From: Aquibacillus salsiterrae
GTDB lineage: Bacteria > Bacillota > Bacilli > Bacillales > Amphibacillaceae
Direction: 5' to 3'
Length of the DNA: 64,000 bases
NCBI RefSeq assembly: GCF_028416595.1
Contig: NZ_JAMQKC010000011.1
Location: 1-64,000, forward strand
A model generated the notes under the pieces. The model had not been told where the DNA came from and did no database searches. It saw only the letters and a list, made by a program, of their open reading frames with translations. Of this stretch, positions 1 to 8,619 are shown in pieces. The translations under genes and the position numbers were made by a program. Position 1 is the stretch's first letter, and each line of letters starts with the position of its first letter.

Positions 1-198
1 AAAAAGATTCACATTGAAATGGCACTACAGCAATCACATATTGCAGATCAGCTTGATATGCTCGCACAACAAAATGGTTGGATGAGCCATCCTAACGCAA
101 CGGCAATGGAACAAACTAATGCCCAAATCCCGTTGAAAGAAAATCAAGGACACATGCCAGTATATGACAATGGCAATGCCCCCACCCAAACACATTAA
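1..198 (+). CDS. C-terminal end of an unidentified protein (5' end outside window)
   Basis: Frame 1 is open from the first base to a TAA at 196-198 and gives 65 residues. The segment is rich in Gln, Asn, Met and His. It has a helical stretch with the pattern ALQQSHIADQLDMLAQQNGW, followed by a polar, probably disordered tail. The helix-then-polar-tail layout resembles the ends of Bacillus ferritin-like or spore-coat proteins, but I cannot assign a family from this fragment. No terminator hairpin follows; the stop is succeeded directly by a dispersed repeat at 201. The reading frame is certain, the function is not. Confidence 0.5.
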   Translation, partial: KKIHIEMALQQSHIADQLDMLAQQNGWMSHPNATAMEQTNAQIPLKENQGHMPVYDNGNAPTQTH

Positions 199-200
199 TA

Positions 201-440
201 AGAAAAGCGCAGGCGCCTTGCTAGCCCCGACAGGCATAAGACAAGCCCTGACGTGGCGGTCTTTGCCACAGAAGAGATTGACTTATGACCCCGAGGGGCT
301 AGGCGCCCGGAGCTAGACAAATAGAAAAGCGCAGGCGCCTTGCTAGCCCCGACAGGCATAAGACAAGCCCTGCGTGGCGGTCTTTGCCACAGAAGAGATT
401 GACTTATGACCCCGAGGGGCTAGGCGCTGGAGCTAGACAA
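201..440. repeat. Two tandem copies of a ~120-bp dispersed GC-rich intergenic repeat
   Basis: Copy 1 spans 201-320 and copy 2 spans 323-440, nearly identical. Each starts AGAAAAGCGCAGGCGCC, contains TAGCCCCGACAGGCATAAG, a central GTGGCGGTCTTTGCCAC palindrome, then CTTATGACCCCGAGGGGCTA and GGCGCC, and ends GGAGCTAGACAA. The two halves are inverted, so the transcript could fold into one long hairpin. Full or partial copies recur at 9061, 10553, 14215, 32409, 40333, 52389, 58361, 61588, 61743 and 61802. No ORF is inside. Confidence 0.85.
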
Positions 441-456
441 GAAAGAGAAAAGTAAT

Positions 457-490
457 GAAAAACCATTCCCGATTTTTTCGGAGGATGGTT
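457..490 (-). terminator. Putative intrinsic terminator after the copper ATPase gene
   Basis: Inverted repeat AACCAT (461-466) / ATGGTT (485-490) with extra CC/GG pairing inside. On the minus strand it is followed by a short T run (rc of 457-460). It lies 16 bases beyond the stop of the minus-strand ATPase gene. Confidence 0.55.
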
Positions 491-505
491 CTTTCACTTC
501 CAGTT

Positions 506-2707
506 CTATCCTTTAAAAAGCCGTGCATTGATAGCCACGATAACTGTACTTAAAGACATTAACACAGCACCAATTGCAGGACTTAATACAATTCCGATTG
601 GAGATAGGATACCAGCTGCAAGCGGAATTGTCACAATATTGTAACCTGCCGCCCACCACAGGTTCTGTATCATTTTACGGTAGGTTGATTTTGACAACTC
701 TAAAATCGAAACTACGTCTTCAGGATTACTTCTGACTAGAATGACGTCTGCTGTTTCCATCGCTACATCCGTACCAGCACCTATAGCAATACCTAGGTCT
801 GCATTGGCTAGCGCAGGTGCATCATTTACGCCATCACCTGTCATAGCAATTTTCTTTCCTTGCCTTTTAATTTCTTTGATTTTATCTGCTTTTTCATGAG
901 GTAAAACTTCTGCAACAACCTGATCTAATTTCAATTGCTCAGCTACCCAGCTGGCAACTTTATAATTGTCTCCAGTTAACATTTGTGATTCAACATTTAA
1001 TTCTTTTAAACGTGCGATTGCGCGCTCAGCACTTTCTCTCACTTTGTCCGCTAAAGCAATCATACCTGCAAGCTTTCCATCAATGATAACAAAAATGACC
1101 GTCTTACCTTGTTCCGATAAATCGTTAAATGTTTGATTATTATAATGGATGTTTTGTTCTTTTACATAACCAGGACTTACAATTAGAATTTCTTTTCCAT
1201 CTACGTTCCCTTTTAAGCCTTTACCTGTCATAGATTCGAAATGGTCAGGCTCTTGGAAGGTAATATTCTGCTCTTTTGCCCCTTCTACAATCCCCTTAGC
1301 TATCGGATGTTCAGACTGGGCTTCCAATGAAGCAGCAAGTTGTAAAACACTTGTTTTGTCGAAATCAGTTTCTGTAATAATATCAGTAATTCCGAATTCT
1401 CCCTCTGTCAGAGTTCCTGTTTTATCAAAAACAATCGATTCGATCTTTCTTGCTTCTTCGAATTGGGTCCGGTTGCGAATTAATAACCCTTGTTTAGCAG
1501 CTAGAGCTGTCGAACGTGCTACAACTAATGGCGCAGCTAAACCGAGCGCATGAGGACAGGCAATAACCATAACTGTAACCATTCTCTCTAATGCATAGGC
1601 AAATGGATACCCTAATAATAGCCATATGACAAGTGTAGTCACACCAGCTAGTAAAGCTAGATAAAACAGCCATTTAGCGGCACGATTGGATAAATCCTGT
1701 GTTTTGGACCTTGACTGTTGTGCTTCTTGAACCATGTTAACTACTTGGGAAAGATAACTGTCTTCACCAGTTTTTTCGACACGAATTGTTAAGGATCCTT
1801 CACCGTTTATAGAACCAGCAATTACTTCATCATCGACCGCTTTTTCTACTGGAACGGACTCACCAGTTAGCATCGATTCATTAACGGCTGATTGACCTTT
1901 CACAATACTTCCATCAACTGGTACCTTCTCCCCAGGCTTTACCAGCACTTTTTCTCCCTGCTCTAAACTCGATACTTTTACTTCCTTGATTTCACCATTT
2001 TCATCAATTAGGTGTGCATCTTGAGGCATCATCTTAACAAGTTCTTCCAGTGCATTTGATGCACCCATAACAGACCGCATTTCAATCCAGTGACCAAGGA
2101 GCATGATATCAATTAAAGTTGCCAGTTCCCAAAAAAAGTTATTTCCTGACAGACCAAATACAGTTAGTGTACTATAGCCATAGGCAACTACGATCGCTAG
2201 TGCGATAAGTGTCATCATGCCTGGATTTTTTTGCTTAAGTTCGTCAATTGCACCTGTTAAAAACGGTTTTCCACCATAGAAAAAAATAAATGTCGCAAGT
2301 GTAAATAGTACATAACTAGCACCAGGAAACGTTAATTCATAATTAAGAAATGATTGAATCATGGGTGACAGTACTAAAATTGGTATTGTTATTAGTAAGG
2401 ATATATAAAATCTGCGTTTGAAGTCAGCTATCATATGCCCATGATCGTGGCCTCCGTGACCATGTCCAGAGTGGTCATGATGATTATGCCCATGATCATG
2501 GCCTCCGTGATCATGATTGGAGTGGTCATGATGATTATGCCCATGATCGTGGCCTCCGTGATCATGATTGGAATGATCATGGGTCATTTCTTTATGGTCG
2601 TGGTGCGTTTTTGAGTTTTGTGTATGTTGATGTTCATCCATTTTTTTCCTACCATCTTTCTTATGATGGTTATGATTGTGATCCACGTCACTCACCCTTT
2701 CTGTCAT
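506..2707 (-). CDS. copB: Copper-translocating P1B-type ATPase with His-rich N-terminus (CopB-like)
   Basis: Membrane pump that exports copper or silver ions using ATP. The 733 residues carry a very His-rich N-terminal tail (residues 10-91) instead of CxxC domains. P-type motifs follow: TGES at 281-284, the transmembrane metal motif CPH at 384-386, the phosphorylated Asp428 in DKTGT, HP at 467-468 and GDGVND at 624-629. MSLST occurs in the last helix pair (717-721). CPH with a His-rich tail is typical of the CopB (P1B-3) branch rather than CopA (CPC). It is divergent from a cupredoxin-domain membrane protein, and a CsoR-like operator overlaps its promoter region, supporting copper control. 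ATG start; the His region fits family architecture. The exact preference between Cu(I), Cu(II) and Ag is not readable. Confidence 0.9.
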   Translation of the reverse strand: MTERVSDVDHNHNHHKKDGRKKMDEHQHTQNSKTHHDHKEMTHDHSNHDHGGHDHGHNHHDHSNHDHGGHDHGHNHHDHSGHGHGGHDHGHMIADFKRRFYISLLITIPILVLSPMIQSFLNYELTFPGASYVLFTLATFIFFYGGKPFLTGAIDELKQKNPGMMTLIALAIVVAYGYSTLTVFGLSGNNFFWELATLIDIMLLGHWIEMRSVMGASNALEELVKMMPQDAHLIDENGEIKEVKVSSLEQGEKVLVKPGEKVPVDGSIVKGQSAVNESMLTGESVPVEKAVDDEVIAGSINGEGSLTIRVEKTGEDSYLSQVVNMVQEAQQSRSKTQDLSNRAAKWLFYLALLAGVTTLVIWLLLGYPFAYALERMVTVMVIACPHALGLAAPLVVARSTALAAKQGLLIRNRTQFEEARKIESIVFDKTGTLTEGEFGITDIITETDFDKTSVLQLAASLEAQSEHPIAKGIVEGAKEQNITFQEPDHFESMTGKGLKGNVDGKEILIVSPGYVKEQNIHYNNQTFNDLSEQGKTVIFVIIDGKLAGMIALADKVRESAERAIARLKELNVESQMLTGDNYKVASWVAEQLKLDQVVAEVLPHEKADKIKEIKRQGKKIAMTGDGVNDAPALANADLGIAIGAGTDVAMETADVILVRSNPEDVVSILELSKSTYRKMIQNLWWAAGYNIVTIPLAAGILSPIGIVLSPAIGAVLMSLSTVIVAINARLFKG
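2435..2581 (-). repeat. Three 51-nt repeats encoding 17-residue His/Asp/Gly units in the copper ATPase tail
   Basis: Residues 43-91 of the ATPase consist of the unit [17 protein letters not shown], present twice exactly and a third time as a degenerate, shortened copy ([15 protein letters not shown]). The nucleotide repeats are also highly similar, so the array looks like a recent expansion by slippage or unequal crossover. The His density suggests a metal-binding, copy-number-variable domain. Confidence 0.85.
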
Positions 2708-2719
2708 TTACTTCCATAA

Positions 2720-2760
2720 ATTATATCCCGCTTCACCCACTTTATACCCCCCACGGGTTT
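2720..2760 (-). promoter_or_regulatory. Copper ATPase promoter with CsoR-like operator
   Basis: On the minus strand a -10 hexamer TATAAT lies at 2725-2720, 13 bases before the ATPase start. Upstream, 2744-2760 reads ATACCCCCCACGGGTTT on the plus strand. This interrupted ACCC/GGGT dyad matches the general form of CsoR operators (copper-sensing repressor). It covers the expected -35 position, as expected for repression. No csoR gene is in the window, so the regulator is inferred. Confidence 0.5.
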
Positions 2761-2920
2761 AAATTAAACATAATTTTATCATTTAGGCTTATCCACTTTT
2801 TTGATTTGTGTTATTCAAAGAGAAACATCCTTGTGTTCTCACAAACTTTTGTCCTTAGAATATTTCAAACCACACATTCATATAGTGAAATATAATGGAC
2901 AAGTAAGAGAGGGGTAAATT

Positions 2921-3817
2921 ATGGGAAGATCTCTATCCTTTATTTTAATAATATTACTCATACTTTCGGTTACTGTGATAGGGAAAACAGTCTATCATCG
3001 AAAAAGAATTCCATGTATGACCGGGATGATGATCGCTATGACAATGGGGATGAGTGTTGGTCTAACTGTTGGGGTTATTTTTGGAATCTTGTTTTCAGGA
3101 AACCTCTTTATAGCCACGGTTTTGGGTATGGTGATTGGCATCGTAGTCGGCTTTATATCCGGTGTTCCTGTTAGTATAATGGCTGTTCTAGATGGATTAT
3201 TATCTGGTGCGATGGGCGGTATGATGGGAGCGATGCTAGGGGATATGATTATACCGGAGTATCGTGATGCCATTACCAAAATAATGTTTTTCTTATCCCT
3301 TTCAACGATATTAATCTTATTGTATTTATTCCAAAAGGAAAGAAAGAGTAGCCAAGCCTTTCTTTTTAACAGTCCACTGCTATTGGTTATTCTTTTCGGT
3401 TCAATTTTCCTGTTAATTAATCAGATGGGGCCTATTTATTCTGAAACAGACACGCCAAACAATAATCAACTAGATTTCACTACGAATCAACAAAGGTTAT
3501 CAATCAAAAGCGATGTTTTCTCTTTTTCACCGAGTACCATTAAGATTGAAGTTAACAAGGAAGTAATCTTAACATTAGAAAATCCCGATAACATAGAACA
3601 TGACTTGGAGATTGAAAATTTCAAAGGAGAAAGCTCGTCTATTGATAGTAGTTCACATCTTCATAATCAATCTAATAATACAATTCATCTACATGCTGCA
3701 CCTGGGAAACAACAAAGTGTTACCCTCACTGCCACTGAGCCAGGAATTTATCGATTCATTTGTACCATTCCAGGTCATAAAGAATCTGGGATGGTAGGAA
3801 CTATCGAGGTAACATGA
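2921..3817 (+). CDS. Met-rich polytopic membrane protein with C-terminal cupredoxin domain
   Basis: A 298-residue protein with about six membrane segments in residues 5-166 and an extracytoplasmic cupredoxin-like domain from about 190 to the end. The membrane part is unusually rich in Met and Gly (for example MTGMMIAMTMGM at 33-44 and GAMGGMMGAM at 96-105), which could form thioether copper sites. The soluble domain has a complete type-1 copper ligand set: His227 (IEHDLE), Cys281, His286 and Met291 (C-T-I-P-G-H-x4-M). A preceding RBS, GAGAGGGG, fixes the ATG. It is divergent from the CopB-like pump, so I infer a role in copper handling, either uptake, delivery or sensing. I know no characterised member with this exact fusion; the domain call is firm, the role is not. 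Confidence 0.7.
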   Translation: MGRSLSFILIILLILSVTVIGKTVYHRKRIPCMTGMMIAMTMGMSVGLTVGVIFGILFSGNLFIATVLGMVIGIVVGFISGVPVSIMAVLDGLLSGAMGGMMGAMLGDMIIPEYRDAITKIMFFLSLSTILILLYLFQKERKSSQAFLFNSPLLLVILFGSIFLLINQMGPIYSETDTPNNNQLDFTTNQQRLSIKSDVFSFSPSTIKIEVNKEVILTLENPDNIEHDLEIENFKGESSSIDSSSHLHNQSNNTIHLHAAPGKQQSVTLTATEPGIYRFICTIPGHKESGMVGTIEVT

Positions 3818-3840
3818 AAGCAAGTCGCAAATTTCTTGGC

Positions 3841-4629
3841 TTAATACTCCATCGTTATAAGCGGGGTACCAATCGTAAACACAGTATTTCCGCTTAAGGA
3901 ATCATATCGACTAGCCATTTGAACGTTTATCGGCTTGTTATTACTTTTTAAAGAATAATTTATCTTTTCAGAATAACCTGTAAGACTAATTACGTCCTTT
4001 TCATTCAATCCCTCACGGACAGATGCGTTAATATCCGAAAGCATATCCATGATAACTTTTTGTTGTTGGTCATGACTTAATTTTTGGTTTGCGGTTCCTT
4101 GAATATTTACTTTTATTTTCGAATCAACTGAAATTGTTTCTAACGATTTTTCAAGATAAGAATACGCGTTAACAAAATCCGTTTTATCGGTCAGGTTGCT
4201 TGACAATGACAGTATAAGATGTGCTTGGTATGCTCCATTCTCGTGTAGGACATTCGCTAAAGTTACTTGTATAGTAGCGTTCGGTAAAGCTGAAATCGTT
4301 TTTTGCCCTAAATATTTGATTAAATCTTTATTATCTGGGGCTGACGTCAACGATAGATTAATTGAAAATGCTTGTTCTATTTCATTCTTAACCTCTTCAA
4401 CATTTGAAGTGTTTTTAAAGGTGTCAACTACACCAGTATAATTCAACATCAATCGTTCCATCTTAATATCTGCTTTTTCAAACGTATCTATTAATAAAAG
4501 TCCATCGTCCTTTATATCTTTCGCATAAACAGCTTGCTTTTGATTAAAAATGATTGCAAATACTAAAATGATAAGTAAAAAAGTAATAAATCCATTCTTT
4601 GTACAGATTTTTTGGAATGTCCCAAACAT
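3841..4629 (-). CDS. ywmB: YwmB-family protein
   Basis: 262 residues with an uncleaved signal or anchor helix (about residues 12-34) and an extracytoplasmic body, consistent with the YwmB family of spore-formers (named TATA-box-binding-like for its fold, not for a known function). In B. subtilis ywmB sits near murAA and spoIID; here it stands alone, facing the cupredoxin gene with only 23 bases between the stop codons. The annotation rests on overall resemblance (helix-strand pattern, size, membrane anchor) rather than a catalytic motif. The molecular role is unknown. Confidence 0.6.
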   Translation of the reverse strand: MFGTFQKICTKNGFITFLLIILVFAIIFNQKQAVYAKDIKDDGLLLIDTFEKADIKMERLMLNYTGVVDTFKNTSNVEEVKNEIEQAFSINLSLTSAPDNKDLIKYLGQKTISALPNATIQVTLANVLHENGAYQAHLILSLSSNLTDKTDFVNAYSYLEKSLETISVDSKIKVNIQGTANQKLSHDQQQKVIMDMLSDINASVREGLNEKDVISLTGYSEKINYSLKSNNKPINVQMASRYDSLSGNTVFTIGTPLITMEY

Positions 4630-4765
4630 CTCATGCCCCTCCTATTAAACGATTCTATCAAACTATTAATTATAGTTTGGGCAAAAATGGATGCGGTTAT
4701 ACACTAAATTACATTTAAATGTTCACAAGCCAAAGGGAATGATATAATTGGCGGTGGTGATTAGA

Positions 4766-5098
4766 ATGATACAAATAATTGGGAAAACAGAACTTTATTT
4801 TCATAGTGATCAAACATTTCTTTCGGACATCAACTATCATTTGCATCAAAGTTTGGAAAGCTTTGAGGTGCTTTTCCATGAACAACAGAACAAAAGACAT
4901 AAAATAACGATCTCCTTTATCCTTCATATGGAAGAAAAAATACACTGTAGAACGTTAATGGATTACAACAGTTATGCCTATGATGAATTTAAAAATAGAC
5001 TTCCCGATAAAATTCATACATCTTACATGCAAACATTAGATATACGCCCTGCTGGAAAAAGGAAGCGGCGAAATGGAAAAGCCAAGCGAAAAGTCTAG
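4766..5098 (+). CDS. Small basic-tailed protein of unknown function
   Basis: The open frame begins at a TTG at 4748, but the ATG at 4766 is preceded by GGTGGTGA at good spacing and is the likelier start, giving 110 residues. The sequence has an alternating strand/helix look and ends in a Lys/Arg cluster (GKRKRRNGKAKRKV) that suggests nucleic-acid or membrane-surface contact. It is followed at once by a strong terminator that overlaps its last codons, so it is probably a single-gene transcript. I do not recognise the family. Confidence 0.6.
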   Translation: MIQIIGKTELYFHSDQTFLSDINYHLHQSLESFEVLFHEQQNKRHKITISFILHMEEKIHCRTLMDYNSYAYDEFKNRLPDKIHTSYMQTLDIRPAGKRKRRNGKAKRKV

Positions 5099-5117
5099 CC
5101 TACGCTTGGCTTTTTTT
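5081..5117 (+). terminator. Intrinsic terminator
   Basis: Perfect 8-bp stem GCCAAGCG (5081-5088) / CGCTTGGC (5103-5110) followed by seven T. The left arm lies in the final codons of the small basic protein gene. Confidence 0.9.
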
Positions 5118-5438
5118 ATTAGAATAAGAAAGAAGTATGGCTACGCAGCTTCTACAAATCAGTCCTACCGAGGAAAATTAATAAAAGTCGCATAACAATG
5201 ATTTACAAGAAAATAGGCTGAAACAATATAGAGTACTATACTTTTTACTAATATACCATATTTAGGCAAAATGTTGATTTATTTACCTGAAACTATTAAT
5301 TTATTGACTGAAATAGCGAAACACTTGTTTGTACTACCTGCCATTTAAAGTTAAAAAAGTTTAAAAAAGTTAAAATAGAGAATATATTTATAAATTGTTT
5401 TTTAATAGTTAACGATATTTAAAGGAGGCTGTTAAACT
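5118..5438. other. AT-rich intergenic region upstream of sda
   Basis: About 320 bases without a gene. It is very AT-rich, with short direct repeats such as GTTAAAAAAGTTTAAAAAAGTTAAAA near 5350, and must hold the sda promoter. I looked for DnaA boxes (TTATNCACA), which flank sda in B. subtilis, and saw no clear match. Confidence 0.6.
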
Positions 5439-5585
5439 ATGATACAATTAAGTACCTCTTTACTAAAAGAAGCCTATCAAAAGGCAAAAGACTTACAAAT
5501 GAATGAAGACTTTATCCAACTGCTAAAGGTTGAATTAGAAGGAAGAGAACATGAACCAGGCACACAGCTCGAGGAGAATAAATGA
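5439..5585 (+). CDS. sda: Sporulation checkpoint histidine kinase inhibitor Sda
   Basis: A 48-residue protein with the Sda helical hairpin pattern. The first helix has LS..LL.EAY.KA, and the second has the F-I-x-L-L-x-x-E-L motif (EDFIQLLKVEL) followed by an Arg. Sda binds the dimerisation/phosphotransfer domain of sporulation kinases (KinA, KinB) and blocks entry into sporulation when replication is perturbed. The RBS AAAGGAGG (5421-5428) is strong and well spaced from the ATG. The C-terminal tail after the hairpin is longer and more acidic than I remember for the B. subtilis protein. Two KinB-like kinases occur near 33-35 kb in this window and are plausible targets. Confidence 0.8.
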   Translation: MIQLSTSLLKEAYQKAKDLQMNEDFIQLLKVELEGREHEPGTQLEENK

Positions 5586-5725
5586 CATTACATTATTATT
5601 GTTTATGGAATGAATGACAAGATGGATAAAGACACATTCTATTTTTGAGACTATTATAGCAATAACCTTCTATTCACCTTAGATCTCTTATCACTGGCAA
5701 ACTTAAGAAGGGAGGATATTTTTTT

Positions 5726-6448
5726 GTGACCAACATTAATGTTATCATCGCAGAAGACAATCCAGATGCGCAAGAAATCATCTCGAGTTTTCTAAAACCT
5801 CTTGACGATTTTACTGTTACTGGGATAGTTGACAACGGGGAAAGTTTAATTGATACAGTAGCGAACAAAAGTGAAACCCAATTAATCATCGTTGACATTG
5901 ACATGCCAAAGATAGATGGTATAACTGCGGTCGAATCTTGTTTGAAAATTAATCCTCACCTAAAAGTTATCTTTACAACCGCATACGATCAGTTTGCTGT
6001 TAAGGCATTTGATCTAAATGCACTAGATTATGTATTAAAACCGATTAAAAAAGACCGGTTATACATTGCCTTACAAAGAGTAAAGTCATCCATACCTAAC
6101 CAAGAAGATCATCTCAAGCAGAACTTACTTACGATTAAGATGGATCGGATTTCTTATTTTATTCCCTTGTACAAAATTATATTCATTGAAAAAGATAGTC
6201 GTAAAACAATTATTCACACGAAAGAACAACATTATGAGACGAATGAACCGTTAGATAGTATTTTTAGAAAACTGGATAATCACTTTTTCAGAACGCACCG
6301 ATCATTTATCATTAACACAACTTACCTTTCCCATATAACGTTTGAAGGTGAAACATACTTTGCTCATTTTCGAAATTATCCCAATTATGCCCACGTATCG
6401 AAACTTCGCATTAATGAATTGTATAATAAATTAACGTATCCTAATTAA
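5726..6448 (+). CDS. LytTR-family response regulator
   Basis: 240-residue DNA-binding response regulator. The receiver domain (about 1-120) has acidic residues Glu10/Asp11, phospho-acceptor Asp57 in DIDMP, Thr84/Thr85 and Lys105 in LKP. A LytTR DNA-binding domain follows (about 135-238) with the typical FFRTHRSFIIN segment at 187-197. The start is GTG at 5726 with AGGGAGG upstream. LytTR regulators usually pair with a LytS-type kinase. Here none is adjacent, and a terminator separates it from the hybrid kinase downstream. The two KinB-like proteins at 33-35 kb have 5TM-LYT-like sensor domains, but pairing is speculation. Confidence 0.88.
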   Translation: MTNINVIIAEDNPDAQEIISSFLKPLDDFTVTGIVDNGESLIDTVANKSETQLIIVDIDMPKIDGITAVESCLKINPHLKVIFTTAYDQFAVKAFDLNALDYVLKPIKKDRLYIALQRVKSSIPNQEDHLKQNLLTIKMDRISYFIPLYKIIFIEKDSRKTIIHTKEQHYETNEPLDSIFRKLDNHFFRTHRSFIINTTYLSHITFEGETYFAHFRNYPNYAHVSKLRINELYNKLTYPN

Positions 6449-6450
6449 CG

Positions 6451-6488
6451 ACCCAAAGTAAATCAGACCTTGATACTTTGGGTTTTTT
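6451..6488 (+). terminator. Intrinsic terminator after the LytTR regulator
   Basis: 10-bp perfect stem ACCCAAAGTA (6451-6460) / TACTTTGGGT (6474-6483) followed by a run of T. Starts 3 bases after the stop codon. Confidence 0.92.
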
Positions 6489-6586
6489 CTAATTTGTTGA
6501 ATATATGGTAAATAAAAGTTTCCCTTTAACATTCGTTCCTAATTCATTAAAATAGATGGAAATAGTGTCTTGGAGGCAATTCATCT

Positions 6587-8458
6587 ATGCAAACGTTTTA
6601 TACAACCGGTACATTTCAAGCATTATCTCGGTCGTCTGACATGACTGGGGCACATATCTTGTACATGTTCAATGAACAGGATAAATATGTCGAAAATGCT
6701 TTTTCATATATTTCGGAAGGATTGGACAATGGGGATAATATAATCATAGCCGAAGATAAAACATTTTATCGTACTATTGTTAAACAACTAGAAAGGATTG
6801 GATATTCTCATCACGCCATACAGTCAATCGTCTATCTCTCAAACGAAGAGTTTTATTTAAATAAAGATCGCTTTAGTGCTGAAAAAGGTCTCACCCAATT
6901 ACAAGAAGTTATTCACGATCAGCTATTATCAAAGCGTAGAACGAGGACTTGGGGCAATGTACCGTCAGATGTATCATCTCTTAGTGAAATAAGAAGATAT
7001 GAGAGTGAAACTGATAAGTTTATTAAGGGTAAAAATCTCATATCGGTGTGCTGCTATAACGCATTAACAACTCCCGCTTTTTTTCAAAATGATTTAATGA
7101 AGGTTCATGACTATTTAATGTTTGATGATCAATTGGAAAAATCACCCTTCTATAATCAAAAATCCGCTTCCTTTCCAACCTCCGAGAGAAAACGGCTAGA
7201 CAAATTAGAGAAAGAAAATCAACTACTTAAAGAAAAGAACGACAAGCTGCTAATAGATTCAGCAAGACAGAAAGAACTTGAGAAGTATTTAAAACTAGAT
7301 AAGCTAAATGCGGAGAAGGCAAACCATGCGAAAAACCTATTTCTTTCCCAAATGAGTCACGATTTACGAACACCCCTTAACACAATCCAGGGCTTTGCTC
7401 AAATTATTTTAATGAATGAAAAAGAAAGTGATTTAAGAAATAAAGTAAATAAAATATTTTATGCATCTGAACAGTTGCTCAAGCTAATTGAAGAAGTGTT
7501 GGATTTTTCATTAATTGACTCTGGTAAAATAACGATTAACAAAGAAAAAATACAGGTAAAGCACCATTTAGAAAAGACTGTAAATACTGTATTAGAACTA
7601 AATAATACAGATATCGAAGTTAAATTAACAAACGTCAACAAGGACTTATACATAGAGGTTGATCCACTTCGGTTTAGCCAAATTATTACAAATCTTTTAA
7701 ATAACGCAATCAAATATAATAAACCTAATGGAAAGGTGACCATCTTTTGCGAACATGATAAACAACAGAAACAGGTAAAGATAACTATTGAAGATACGGG
7801 ACTTGGCATTGACCAACAGGAACTTAATTTGATCTTTGAACCATTTTACCGGTGCAAAAGTAACGCCAATAATTGGAAGGGAACAGGTTTAGGGTTAGCA
7901 ATTGTATCACAATTAACTGAGCGAATGAATGGAACTTACGGTGCAACAACAGAAAAGGATAAAGGATCGACTTTTTGGGTTTCATTTCAAACAACCAACA
8001 GGCTTAACCATCGAGTTGAAAATGAAACCGAGGTAAAAAGTCGTTTGAACCTTGCATATCCGACAAACGTATTATATATAGAAGATAATTCAGAGAACAT
8101 TGATGTGATTAAATCGATGTTTAATCTGATTAAAAATACGAATGTCTCCTGCATCAGTACTGGAGAAGAAGGCTTAATAAAGGCATTCGAACACCCACCA
8201 GATGTCATTCTGCTTGATTTAACTTTGCCTGATATTGATGGGATTGAGTTATTAAAAAAATTGAAGTCGAATCCTATTACAAATAAGATACCTGTCATCG
8301 TTATTAGCGCAGATGCAATGAAGTCAACAATTAAACAAGCCTTGGAAGCAGGCTGCAGCGCTTATATTACAAAGCCTATAGACTTTATCGAATTTAGAAT
8401 TGTATTTGAAAAAACAATAAGATATCTTGGCTATCATCAGTCGGAAAGAAAGTACTAA
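6587..8458 (+). CDS. Hybrid sensor histidine kinase with N-terminal MEDS-like domain and C-terminal receiver
   Basis: 623 residues, no membrane segments, so a cytoplasmic sensor. Residues ~15-190 fit the MEDS domain (MEthanogen/methylotroph, DcmR sensory), including the GDNIIIAED and YFxxN-type segments. A coiled coil covers ~198-245. HisKA has His258 in SQMSHDLRTPLN. HATPase has Asn373 in the N box, DTGLGI at 403-408 and GTGLGLAIV at 432-440. A C-terminal receiver (~493-612) has Asp544 in LLDLTLPDIDG and Lys596 in TKP. The RBS is GGAGGC and the ATG lies at 6587. MEDS is an RsbR/DcmR-related sensory module thought to bind small hydrocarbons. Ligand and output are unknown, because the receiver carries no DNA-binding domain and signal must pass to a partner. 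Confidence 0.85.
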   Translation: MQTFYTTGTFQALSRSSDMTGAHILYMFNEQDKYVENAFSYISEGLDNGDNIIIAEDKTFYRTIVKQLERIGYSHHAIQSIVYLSNEEFYLNKDRFSAEKGLTQLQEVIHDQLLSKRRTRTWGNVPSDVSSLSEIRRYESETDKFIKGKNLISVCCYNALTTPAFFQNDLMKVHDYLMFDDQLEKSPFYNQKSASFPTSERKRLDKLEKENQLLKEKNDKLLIDSARQKELEKYLKLDKLNAEKANHAKNLFLSQMSHDLRTPLNTIQGFAQIILMNEKESDLRNKVNKIFYASEQLLKLIEEVLDFSLIDSGKITINKEKIQVKHHLEKTVNTVLELNNTDIEVKLTNVNKDLYIEVDPLRFSQIITNLLNNAIKYNKPNGKVTIFCEHDKQQKQVKITIEDTGLGIDQQELNLIFEPFYRCKSNANNWKGTGLGLAIVSQLTERMNGTYGATTEKDKGSTFWVSFQTTNRLNHRVENETEVKSRLNLAYPTNVLYIEDNSENIDVIKSMFNLIKNTNVSCISTGEEGLIKAFEHPPDVILLDLTLPDIDGIELLKKLKSNPITNKIPVIVISADAMKSTIKQALEAGCSAYITKPIDFIEFRIVFEKTIRYLGYHQSERKY

Positions 8459-8474
8459 GGCCTTTCTTTCCGAC
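8440..8474 (+). terminator. Hairpin overlapping the hybrid kinase stop codon
   Basis: Stem GTCGGAAAGAAAG (8440-8452) / CTTTCTTTCCGAC (8462-8474). The TAA stop of the kinase gene lies in the loop region. No long T run follows, so it could be a weak terminator, a 3'-end stabiliser or an mRNA element affecting termination of translation. Confidence 0.55.
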
Positions 8475-8619
8475 AGGTAAAAAACCAAGATTTGTCTAGC
8501 TCCTCCACCTCTTTTTCTTGTCATTTTTTTGATTTTAACGTTTTTATTTATATGCTTTGGGAAAGACTGATAGCAGTCGTCAGCGTTCGACATTACCCGA
8601 CAAAAAGGAAGTGACTACG

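Noticed and set aside
5118-5438. DnaA boxes in front of sda
   Set aside because: No clear TTATNCACA match, although B. subtilis sda is DnaA-controlled.
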